Assembly: GCA_030603265.1 (NCBI GenBank)
Contig: JAUVYD010000081.1
Location: 1-6,988 of the forward strand
Reading direction: 5' to 3'
DNA length: 6,988 bases
Source of the DNA: Dehalococcoidia bacterium
Lineage (GTDB): Bacteria > Chloroflexota > Dehalococcoidia > GIF9 > AB-539-J10
Shown: in pieces, positions 1-6,390 of the stretch
How positions within the stretch are numbered: position 1 is the stretch's first letter
Layout: the number at the start of each line of letters is the position of its first letter
The notes under the pieces: model-generated
Database searches by the model: none
What the model saw: the letters and a program-made list of their open reading frames with translations, nothing else
What the model was told of the DNA's origin: nothing
Program-made: the position numbers and the translations under genes

Positions 1-1
1 C

Positions 2-790
2 TCGGTCGAAGATGAACCACTCGGTACTGCTGGAGCGGTCAAGAAGCTGGAGGGAAGCCTGCATGACACGTTCATCGTGTACAACGGCGATGTCTACACG
101 ACAATCCCGCTGGACGAAGTGATTGCGGTTCACCGCGCTCGCAAGGCCATCGCGACCATCGCACTGACACCGGTCGAGGACCCTTCGCAGTACGGTGTCG
201 TGGAAACAGACGAGAAGGGCAGCATCAGGAGATTCATCGAGAAGCCCGGGCCCGGGGCGACCTCCGCCAATTCCATCAATGCGGGCATCTATGTGCTGGA
301 GCCAGGCGTGCTGGGGCACATGAATGAGGGCTTCGTCATGTTCGAGACCGACGTGTTCCCGTCGCTCCTGAAGGCGGGGTCGCCGTTCTACGCCCACGAA
401 TCTGACGCATACTGGATAGACATCGGCACTCCCGAGAAGTACAGGAGGCTCAACCTGGACCTTGCCGACCTAATCGAATCCGGAGAGGACAGCAACGGGC
501 ACGCGACAGATGCCCGCATCCTGGTCGCCCCCGATGCGGTCGTGGACCCGTCGGCGACGCTGCTGCCGCCGGTGGTAATCGGTCCGGGAACGACAATCAT
601 GGAAGATGCGATCGTGCACCGCTCCGTGCTGTGGAATGGCTGCACGATATCCGAACGGGGCAGCGTTCGAGACAGCGTTCTCGCCGACAGATGCGTTGTC
701 GGTCCTCACAGCAGTGTCAGCAGGTGCATTCTCGGAGAGGGCACCCACATTCCGGCAGACAGCATCGTCAGTGACCTGAGCATGCCGTAG
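2..790 (+). CDS. NDP-sugar pyrophosphorylase, GDP-mannose pyrophosphorylase-like, 5'-truncated by window edge
   Basis: This is the last 262 codons of a sugar-1-phosphate nucleotidyltransferase, which joins an NTP and a sugar phosphate to give an NDP-sugar and pyrophosphate in the cytoplasm for glycan synthesis. The frame is open from base 2, so the GTG at 77 is an internal Val, not the start. Visible motifs: EPLGTAGA (fragment residues 5-12); FIVYNGDV (24-31), whose Asp (codon 89-91) should bind the catalytic metal; QYGVVETD; the sugar-phosphate-binding FIEKP (78-82); NAGIYVLEP; and YWIDIGTPEKY (137-147). From about residue 177 there are imperfect hexapeptide repeats (for example VVIGPGTTI, CVVGPHSSV) of a left-handed beta-helix, as in mannose-1-phosphate guanylyltransferases. 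The base and sugar cannot be fixed from sequence alone; glucose-1-phosphate uridylyl- or thymidylyltransferase is the alternative. The GlmU acetyltransferase region is not evident. The gene converges on the ychF homologue 113 bp away. Confidence 0.9.
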   Translation, partial: SVEDEPLGTAGAVKKLEGSLHDTFIVYNGDVYTTIPLDEVIAVHRARKAIATIALTPVEDPSQYGVVETDEKGSIRRFIEKPGPGATSANSINAGIYVLEPGVLGHMNEGFVMFETDVFPSLLKAGSPFYAHESDAYWIDIGTPEKYRRLNLDLADLIESGEDSNGHATDARILVAPDAVVDPSATLLPPVVIGPGTTIMEDAIVHRSVLWNGCTISERGSVRDSVLADRCVVGPHSSVSRCILGEGTHIPADSIVSDLSMP

Positions 791-885
791 AGAGCCGGCC
801 ACGGAGCTATGTCAGGCACCGCCGGGGCACACCCACGGGGGAGACTCCTGGTCACGGCATCCGGGACTGGCGACAGAGGCAGGAC

Positions 886-904
886 GTCCGGAAGAGGTCC
901 GGAC
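886..904. terminator. Candidate hairpin between convergent genes
   Basis: A perfect 7-bp inverted repeat, GTCCGGA (886-892) and TCCGGAC (898-904), encloses a 5-nt loop. Its last base is the final base of the ychF-homologue stop codon, so in that transcript the hairpin forms right at the end of translation. Neither strand has a T-run after the stem, so it does not meet the usual intrinsic-terminator rule. It may be a bidirectional transcript-end or stability element. The rest of the 791-903 gap shows no gene or other clear signal. Confidence 0.35.
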
Positions 905-1995
905 TACACGTTGAAAAGGAAGTTGATTACGTCGCCGTCCTGCACGACGTAGTCTTTGCCTTCCAGTCTGAGAAGGCCGCGTTTGCGTGCCTCGTGTTCA
1001 GTGACGCACGCTACGTAGTCGTCATAGGTGATTACTTCCGCCCGTATGAAACCTTTCTCGATATCCGAATGGACCTTGCCGGCTGCATGGGGGGCCAGCG
1101 TGCCGCGCTGGATAGTCCACGCGCGGGTCTCGTCAGGCCCTGTGGTCAAGAAAGCCACAAGACCGAGCAAGCTCAGGCATTCCGTGACAACCCGCTCGAC
1201 ACTGCCTTCTGCAGCGCCTGCGGCAAGGCGGAACTCCGCGGCGTCATCCCGGTCGAGTTCCAGCAACTCCATCTCCAGTCGTGCGCACATGGATAGAACC
1301 GCAAAATGCGGGTGCTTGTGCGAAAGCTCGGCCTCGATCTCGGCCGCCCGGGAAATCTGGTCCTCGCCGAGATTGGCCACCAGGAGCATCGGCTTCGCCG
1401 TGAGGAACTGGTATCCCGAAAGAAACCTGCGCTGGTCATCCGAGAGAGCCTGATCCCTGATAGGCACCTCGTTCTCAAGGCCCTGCTTGATTTCCTCCAG
1501 CAGGCTCTCCTCGGCCTGAAGTGGGGGGCGCTCGATTGACTTGGCCGATTTCAACTGGTCTTTGAGCCTCAGAAGCCTTCGCTCAAGAATTGCGAGGTCC
1601 GAGAATGTCAGCTCCATGTCGAACGATGACACATCTCGCTCCGGGTCGACAGAGCCGAGAGGGTGCGGCACCGACGGGTCTTCGAAGAAGCGCACAACCT
1701 GAAGCAGGGCTTCCGCGGTGGTCAGATATCCCAACACCTCGCCGGGGATTCCGCCGCCATCCTGAGTCTCCTTCGGCATGTACGCGACATCGGTGATGTT
1801 GACCTCGGCGGGGACGATTCGCGCAGACTTCGTCAGACGGGCAAGCTCATCCAGTCGCGGGTCAGTGACCTTGCGCACGCCGATATTGGGCTTCAATGCC
1901 GAGGAGTACGACCCGACTTCGGCCACACCACCGGTGACGGCGTTGAAGAGTGTGGTCTTGCCACAGTGTCGTAGACCTACAATCGCAACCTTCAT
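904..1995 (-). CDS. ychF: YchF/Ola1-family P-loop NTPase (DUF933/TGS C-terminus), divergent
   Basis: This 363-residue protein matches the length I recall for E. coli YchF, an Obg-related, ribosome-associated NTPase that prefers ATP. The frame is open back to 2115, but the ATG at 1995 is chosen because it gives the family start MKVAIVG; the extra 40 codons would run through the promoter region into holA. Visible parts: Walker A GLRHCGKT (residues 7-14); switch I region with KPNIGV and DPRLDELA (35-53); a helical coiled-coil insert (about 130-195); NLGE (208-211), the NxxE form of G4 linked to ATP preference; and a TGS-like C-terminal domain ending in AWTI, AGKVHSDIEKGFIRAE, EGKDYVVQDGDVINFLFNV (292-363). 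Oddities: the G3 motif reads DVAY (69-72) where YchF has DIAG, and the P-loop has RHC in place of the usual PNV. It may be a divergent paralogue rather than the main YchF, and its activity is uncertain. It is transcribed away from holA. Confidence 0.93.
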   Translation of the reverse strand: MKVAIVGLRHCGKTTLFNAVTGGVAEVGSYSSALKPNIGVRKVTDPRLDELARLTKSARIVPAEVNITDVAYMPKETQDGGGIPGEVLGYLTTAEALLQVVRFFEDPSVPHPLGSVDPERDVSSFDMELTFSDLAILERRLLRLKDQLKSAKSIERPPLQAEESLLEEIKQGLENEVPIRDQALSDDQRRFLSGYQFLTAKPMLLVANLGEDQISRAAEIEAELSHKHPHFAVLSMCARLEMELLELDRDDAAEFRLAAGAAEGSVERVVTECLSLLGLVAFLTTGPDETRAWTIQRGTLAPHAAGKVHSDIEKGFIRAEVITYDDYVACVTEHEARKRGLLRLEGKDYVVQDGDVINFLFNV

Positions 1996-2010
1996 GTGAA
2001 AACGCCCACT

Positions 2011-2019
2011 ATTGTAGCA
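2011..2019 (-). promoter_or_regulatory. Extended -10 promoter element of the ychF homologue
   Basis: On the minus strand the sequence reads TGCTACAAT, an extended -10 (TGn) followed by a good TATAAT-like hexamer. The predicted transcript start is near 2004, giving a leader of about 9 nt, too short for a normal Shine-Dalgarno, and none is visible. No convincing -35 hexamer sits 16-18 bp upstream, which fits an extended -10 promoter. It is assigned by motif and position only. Confidence 0.5.
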
Positions 2020-2060
2020 CCGCTCAGGTGCCGGGACACCGTCCTCCGCACACCACACCA

Positions 2061-2069
2061 TGCTAAAAT
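2061..2069 (+). promoter_or_regulatory. Extended -10 promoter element of holA (leaderless)
   Basis: TGCTAAAAT lies 6 nt before the holA ATG at 2076. With the usual 6-7 nt between the -10 hexamer and the first transcribed base, transcription would begin at or next to the A of the start codon, giving a leaderless mRNA. There is no Shine-Dalgarno in front of the ATG and no clear -35 hexamer. The element is divergent from the ychF promoter, with about 41 bp between the two elements. Confidence 0.5.
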
Positions 2070-2075
2070 CTGGCG

Positions 2076-3089
2076 ATGCTTCACGTGGTCTACGGTCCCG
2101 ACTCGTACTCGGCACGGAAGCTGCTCGACAGCATCATGGCGCAGCATGCAGGCGACGTGGAGCAGGACAGCCCTCTGTGGCTCGACGCCAGGACAGCCAG
2201 GCCGCAAGAGGTCCTCAACGCATGCGAGCAGGCATCGCTCTTCGGGGGCACAAGCCGTGTTGTTCTGGAAGGGCTTCTCTCGAAGTTCGAGCCTCCGAAG
2301 TCGGGCGGCCCACGCCCTCGAAAGGGTCGCAAGAAGGACGCATCTGTACTCGGCGAATGGGAGTCATTCCCCTCGCAGGCAGCGGCGCTGCCGGAGACAA
2401 GCGTGCTTGTGCTGCTGGACGGCGAATTGAAGGGGCCGAATCCGCTCCTCAAGGCGCTCCAGCCCGTCACCCAAGTGAGTGAATGCAGGACGCTCAACGC
2501 AGGACAGCTGCAGAGCTGGATACAGAGCCGCGTCGCTGAAGCCGGAGGCCAATTCCAGCCCGAGGCTGTCCGCAGCCTCTCCGTCCTCTCAGGCGGCGAC
2601 CTGTGGCAACTCAGTGCGGAGATTGAGAAGCTGCTCCTCTATGCGGACGGGAGGCCTGTCAGTGCAGAGATGGTTGACGCGGCGGCTGTGGGAACTCAGA
2701 CGACGACGATATTCGCGCTGGTTGATGCCATCGTGGAAGGCAACGAGCAAAGGGCGCGCAGGTGCCTGGATACGATGTACAAAGACGGACTCCCCGCAGG
2801 CTATCTGTTCACCATGGTTGACCGGCAACTGAGGCTTATTGCACAGGCACTCGAGGGCAGGGGAGCGCGTGGGGTGAGGCAGCAGCCCACCGGAGAGCTT
2901 GCCCGGCTTCACGACTTCGCCTTGAGGAGAGTCTACGAGCAGGCCGGCCGCTACACCGATGCTCAGGTCCGACACGCTCTCGCGCGCCTGGTGGCAGCCG
3001 ACAGGGCGGTCAAGACAAGCGCGTCGGAGGACCGCGTTGCCCTGGACCTCCTCATCAGCGACCTGTTGCCGGAGACCGTTCCCAGGTAG
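2076..3089 (+). CDS. holA: DNA polymerase III delta subunit (clamp loader)
   Basis: The delta subunit opens the beta sliding clamp as part of the clamp-loader complex at the replication fork. The 337-residue length is normal for the family. It begins MLHVVYGPDSYSARKLL, the typical opening of domain I. Further family marks are the LVLLDGELKGPNPLLKAL block (111-128), LSGGDLWQLSAEIEKLLLYA (171-190) with the Gly-Asp-Leu and Glu-Lys-Leu positions, TTIFALVDAIVEGN (210-223), a domain III helical region with DRQLRLIAQAL (249-259), and the C-terminal KTSASEDRVALDLLISDLL (313-331). The nucleotide-hydrolysis motifs of the gamma/tau subunits are absent, as expected for delta. A basic, Pro/Gly-rich stretch at about residues 70-88 (PPKSGGPRPRKGRKK) looks like an extended loop. 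The start is supported by homology, but it has no ribosome binding site, and a -10-like element lies 6 nt upstream. Confidence 0.93.
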   Translation: MLHVVYGPDSYSARKLLDSIMAQHAGDVEQDSPLWLDARTARPQEVLNACEQASLFGGTSRVVLEGLLSKFEPPKSGGPRPRKGRKKDASVLGEWESFPSQAAALPETSVLVLLDGELKGPNPLLKALQPVTQVSECRTLNAGQLQSWIQSRVAEAGGQFQPEAVRSLSVLSGGDLWQLSAEIEKLLLYADGRPVSAEMVDAAAVGTQTTTIFALVDAIVEGNEQRARRCLDTMYKDGLPAGYLFTMVDRQLRLIAQALEGRGARGVRQQPTGELARLHDFALRRVYEQAGRYTDAQVRHALARLVAADRAVKTSASEDRVALDLLISDLLPETVPR

Positions 3090-3139
3090 CAGTCGGCAGT
3101 CCCGTCGGACCCTGCCGTACTCGTCGCCGCACGTCGGTG

Positions 3140-3148
3140 TGCTAAGAT
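3140..3148 (+). promoter_or_regulatory. Extended -10 promoter element of alaS
   Basis: TGCTAAGAT, in the 93-bp gap between holA and alaS, is the third copy of a TGCTAnnAT nonamer before a start codon in this window. The predicted transcript start is near 3155, giving a leader of about 28 nt. No good -35 is seen at 16-18 bp. The leader is too short for a T-box riboswitch, and I see no T-box sequence, so tRNA-sensing control of alaS is not supported here. Confidence 0.45.
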
Positions 3149-3169
3149 TTTCGGACGTACAGTTCAGAC

Positions 3170-3174
3170 AGGGG
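3170..3174 (+). promoter_or_regulatory. Probable ribosome binding site of alaS
   Basis: AGGGG lies 8 nt before the ATG at 3183, a workable distance for Shine-Dalgarno pairing. It is only a partial match to AGGAGG. It supports the ATG at 3183 as the start, in contrast to holA and the ychF homologue, which show no such site. Confidence 0.45.
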
Positions 3175-3182
3175 TCACAGGC

Positions 3183-5822
3183 ATGACAGGCAGCGAACTC
3201 CGACAGCTATTCCTTGATTTCTTCACCGAGCGCGGGCACACCGTGATTGCCAGCGCCTCACTGGTGCCGCACGGGGACCCCACATTGCTGTTCACCACGG
3301 CAGGCATGGTCCAGTTCAAACCATACTTCCTGGGGCTGCAGAAACCACCGAATGTCCGCCTTGTGTCCTGCCAGAAGAGCTTTCGCACGACCGATGTCGA
3401 TTCAGTAGGCGACAGCTCACACCTGACGTTCTTTGAGATGCTTGGGAATTTCAGCATCGGCGACTACTTCAAGGCAGAGGCCATTGAGTGGGCATGGGAG
3501 TTCGTAACCGAGTCCCTGGGGCTTGCCAGCGACCGTCTCTGGGCGAGCGTCTATCTCGATGACGATGAGGCGTTTGGCCTCTGGGAAGCTGTCGGTGTTC
3601 CCGCTGCACGCATTCTCCGCTTCGGAGACAAGGACAACTTCTGGGGCCCTGCGGGTAACTCCGGGCCCTGTGGACCGTGCAGTGAGCTGCACTACGACCT
3701 GGGCGTGGAGATGGGCTGCGGCAAGCCTACCTGCGGGCCCAACTGTGAGTGCGGACGCTTCGTGGAGATCTGGAACCTCGTCTTCACGCAGTATGACCAG
3801 AAACCGGATGGCTCGCGCATCCTGCTACCGCGTCCCAACATCGACACGGGTATGGGGCTGGAACGCACCGCCGCGGTCGTGCAGGGGAAAACGACGGTCT
3901 ACGAGACGGATCTCTTCTCGGGGCTCATCAATCTGGTAGCGACAACGGCCGGCGTCCGCTATGGCGATTCCGCAGAGACGGACAGGGCACTGCGCATCGT
4001 CGTTGAGCACGCAAGGGGCACGTCGTTCCTGGTGGCGGATGGAGTGCTGCCGACAAACGAGGGCCGGGGATATGTGCTTCGGCGCATCCTGAGGCGCGCT
4101 TCGCTCTTTGGACGACGCGTCGGATTGGCCCGTCCCTTCCTGTCGGAAGTTGTCGAGGAAGTCATCCGCGAGATGGAGCAACCCTATCCGGAACTCCCGA
4201 AAAACAGGCAGCTCATTCTCGATGTGGTGGTGGCGGAGGAGAAGCGCTTCATGTCCACCCTCGAGACAGGTGTCGGCATTGTCGACGACCTTGTCGAGAG
4301 CGCTGTCGCTGCGGGGAAGGATTGTCTGGCAGGCGAGGATGTCTTTCGGCTCTACGACACCTACGGGTTCCCGCGCGAACTCACGGCCGAGGTTGCGAAG
4401 GAACGCGGTCTGGGAATCGATGTGGAGGGCTTCGAGGCCGCCCTGGAGAGACAGCGCGAAGTAGCACGCGCGTCACATGCCTTCCATAGCGGGACGGACC
4501 TGTCCTCGGCTTTCTCCGGCGTGGAAGCGACCGCGTTTGAAGGCTACGACACGCTGTCAACTAAGAGCACGGTCGTTGCGCTCCAACAGGACGGCGCGCG
4601 AGTGGAGATGGCAGGTGAGGGCGCAGAAGTCGACATAATACTCGCGAGCTCGCCCTTCTACGGCGAGATGGGTGGACAGGTGGGAGATTGGGGCCGATTG
4701 TCGAGCTCCGATGGAGAGGTCGAGGTACGAGGAAGCAGCCGCACTGCAGGGGGCGTCATAGTACACAGTGGACGCGTCATGCTCGGGCAGATAGCTGCTG
4801 GAGATAGTGTGGTCGCTCAAGTGGAGGAGGGGCGCAGGACTGATGTGGCGCGCAACCATACGGCGACCCATCTGCTTCAGGCGGGACTGCGGGCGGTCCT
4901 CGGCGCACAGGTGTCCCAGAGAGGGTCGCTCGTCGAGCCTGACCGCTTCCGCTTCGACTTCTCATGGATGGGGGGGGTTGAGGAAGAGCTGGTTCGGGAA
5001 GTCGAGCAATGGGTCAACGAGAAGATACGGGCCAACCTGCCTGTTGCGAGCTACACGACTTCGTACGACCAGGCAGTACAGGACGGTGCGATTGCGCTGT
5101 TCGACGAGAAATACGGAGACAACGTCCGTGTTGTGAGGATAGGGGAAGCTGCCGTGAGCACCGAGCTTTGTGGTGGCACGCACGTCACAGCCACGGGACA
5201 GATAGGATTGTTCCTCATAGTCAGCGAAGGCAGTGTGGGCACCGGACTGCGAAGGATAGAGGGCGTCACCGGTCGCTCAGCGGAGGCACTGGTCGCGTTG
5301 CGCACGCGCACGCTGGATTCCATCTCCGGGCAACTCGGAGCCACGCGTGATGACGTCTCGCAGCGAGTGGCTGACGTGTTGAGCGAACTGGAGGCGGCGC
5401 GACGGCGGGCCACTGCACTCGAACGCCGGCTGTCCTCGGCCAGCGTCGAGTCGCTTGCACGGGAGGCGACACAGGTGATGGGTGTTCCTGTGGTGGCCGC
5501 ACGCGTGAATGGCCTCTCCGTCCCCGTGCTCAGAGAGATGGGCGATTCGCTGCGGAAACTCGTGGGAGATTCCGTCATCGTCCTCGCCTCGGTGGAGCAA
5601 AATCGCCCGAGCTTTCTGGTCATGGTCTCGCCGGCGCTCACGTCCAGAGGTCTGCACGCGGGGGAGATAGCAAAGCGCGCCGCGCGCATAACAGGTGGTG
5701 GTGGAGGCGGGAAACCTACCATGGCGCAGGCGGGTGGAAAGGACGCCTCAAAGGTGGACGACGCACTTGTGGAGGCCCGGCGTGCTATCGAGGAGCAACT
5801 GAACGCACGCGCCAACGGATAG
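3183..5822 (+). CDS. alaS: Alanyl-tRNA synthetase
   Basis: The cytoplasmic class II synthetase charges tRNA-Ala and edits mischarged Ser or Gly. All domains are present in 879 residues, a normal bacterial length. The catalytic core has motif 1 around SLVPHGDPTLLFTTAGMVQF (26-45), motif 2 from CQKSFRTTD to TFFEMLGNFSIGDYF (63-96; the short loop without GGKHN, as I recall from Bacillus-type enzymes), and motif 3 DTGMGLERTA (221-230). A Cys cluster in GCGKPTCGPNCECGRF (178-193) precedes EIWNLVFTQY. The tRNA-recognition domain spans about 240-450. The editing domain carries the metal ligands of HTATH (H559, H563) and CGGTH (C663, H667), so editing should be intact. A coiled coil (about 730-755) leads to the C-Ala domain, which ends with the usual Gly-rich GGGGGGKPTMAQAGG (838-852). 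An eight-G run at 4970-4977 lies inside the gene without breaking the frame. ruvX follows after one base. Confidence 0.98.
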   Translation: MTGSELRQLFLDFFTERGHTVIASASLVPHGDPTLLFTTAGMVQFKPYFLGLQKPPNVRLVSCQKSFRTTDVDSVGDSSHLTFFEMLGNFSIGDYFKAEAIEWAWEFVTESLGLASDRLWASVYLDDDEAFGLWEAVGVPAARILRFGDKDNFWGPAGNSGPCGPCSELHYDLGVEMGCGKPTCGPNCECGRFVEIWNLVFTQYDQKPDGSRILLPRPNIDTGMGLERTAAVVQGKTTVYETDLFSGLINLVATTAGVRYGDSAETDRALRIVVEHARGTSFLVADGVLPTNEGRGYVLRRILRRASLFGRRVGLARPFLSEVVEEVIREMEQPYPELPKNRQLILDVVVAEEKRFMSTLETGVGIVDDLVESAVAAGKDCLAGEDVFRLYDTYGFPRELTAEVAKERGLGIDVEGFEAALERQREVARASHAFHSGTDLSSAFSGVEATAFEGYDTLSTKSTVVALQQDGARVEMAGEGAEVDIILASSPFYGEMGGQVGDWGRLSSSDGEVEVRGSSRTAGGVIVHSGRVMLGQIAAGDSVVAQVEEGRRTDVARNHTATHLLQAGLRAVLGAQVSQRGSLVEPDRFRFDFSWMGGVEEELVREVEQWVNEKIRANLPVASYTTSYDQAVQDGAIALFDEKYGDNVRVVRIGEAAVSTELCGGTHVTATGQIGLFLIVSEGSVGTGLRRIEGVTGRSAEALVALRTRTLDSISGQLGATRDDVSQRVADVLSELEAARRRATALERRLSSASVESLAREATQVMGVPVVAARVNGLSVPVLREMGDSLRKLVGDSVIVLASVEQNRPSFLVMVSPALTSRGLHAGEIAKRAARITGGGGGGKPTMAQAGGKDASKVDDALVEARRAIEEQLNARANG

Positions 5823-5823
5823 T

Positions 5824-6384
5824 ATGCGCTGGCTCAGCCTGGACCTGGGAGAGAAACGGACCGGGGTCGCACTCAGCAGCCCCGAAGGCACCTTCGCGGT
5901 GCCCCTTTTGATACTGGAGCATGGTGTGGAGGGCCCGACGCCCGAGGAAGTAGCCCGACTTCTGGACGAGCACTCGGCACAGGGACTCGTTATCGGCCTG
6001 CCGCTGTCCCTCAGCGGGAACCCATCACAGCAGACATGGTTCGCCCTCGGCGTCGCGCGGCGTGTCGCAAGCTATCTGGGGACGAGCCTTTCGCTGCCCG
6101 ACAGCATCTCCGGGCAGGTTGAAACCGGCGTCACTGAGGAAGTCGAGGCCGGATCGGGTCGCGCGCAGAAAGATGTCGCCATCGTGCTGTGGGACGAACG
6201 ACTTTCGACGTGGGGCGCCGGGCGATTGCTGCCGGACGAGTCGCCACGGAAAAGGGGACAGAGGCGCAAACCGCGCCGGCTCGACGCTCACGCCGCTGCC
6301 GTTATCCTCCAGAGCTACCTTGACAGCTTGCCGCAGGAGCAGAGTCGGGACAGTGACTCAGACCCGGGGATTGCCGGGGACTGA
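5824..6384 (+). CDS. ruvX: RuvX/YqgF-family RNase H-fold nuclease
   Basis: This is a YqgF-family protein, a small RNase H-like nuclease linked to 16S rRNA 5'-end maturation and formerly called a putative Holliday junction resolvase. Three conserved blocks supply the expected acidic active-site residues: DLGEKRTGVAL with D7 (residues 7-17), DERLST with E125 (124-129), and RLDAHAAAVILQSYLD with D154 (152-167). VIGLPLSLSG (56-65) is the family's central motif. At 186 residues it is longer than the usual 135-150. About 58 residues separate LSLSG from DERLST, against about 27 in E. coli YqgF as I recall it, so about 30 residues are inserted near 87-117, rich in Gly, Glu, Thr and Ser; there is also an acidic C-terminal tail. 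The ATG is one base after the alaS TAG with no clear Shine-Dalgarno, so expression probably relies on coupling to alaS. alaS-yqgF linkage is known in other bacteria. Confidence 0.92.
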   Translation: MRWLSLDLGEKRTGVALSSPEGTFAVPLLILEHGVEGPTPEEVARLLDEHSAQGLVIGLPLSLSGNPSQQTWFALGVARRVASYLGTSLSLPDSISGQVETGVTEEVEAGSGRAQKDVAIVLWDERLSTWGAGRLLPDESPRKRGQRRKPRRLDAHAAAVILQSYLDSLPQEQSRDSDSDPGIAGD

Positions 6385-6390
6385 CCCTTC

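Noticed and set aside
1996..2115. 40-codon N-terminal extension of the ychF homologue from an upstream start
   Set aside because: It would run through the promoter region and overlap the holA start, and the extra residues match nothing in the family; MKVAIVG at 1995 is the normal start.
3090..3182. Possible T-box or other riboswitch upstream of alaS
   Set aside because: The gap is only 93 bp, the predicted leader is about 28 nt, and no T-box sequence or terminator hairpin is visible.
3369..3470. AlaRS motif 2 lacking the GGKHN segment, considered as an unusual deletion
   Set aside because: A short motif 2 loop of this type is, as I recall, normal in Bacillus-type bacterial AlaRS, so it is a known variant and not a defect.
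5694..5712. GGT/GGA-rich repeat near the end of alaS
   Set aside because: It encodes the standard Gly-rich stretch of the C-Ala domain before KPTMAQAGG; it is not an independent repeat element.
5051..5815. Long open frame of 254 codons antisense to alaS
   Set aside because: The translation is low-complexity Ser/Arg/Thr-rich with no recognisable domain. It mirrors the codon bias of a high-GC gene on the other strand, so it is a shadow of alaS.
6385..6390. Terminator between ruvX and the acyl-CoA dehydrogenase gene
   Set aside because: Only 6 bp separate the two stop codons, and I see no hairpin with a T-run in or around this junction.
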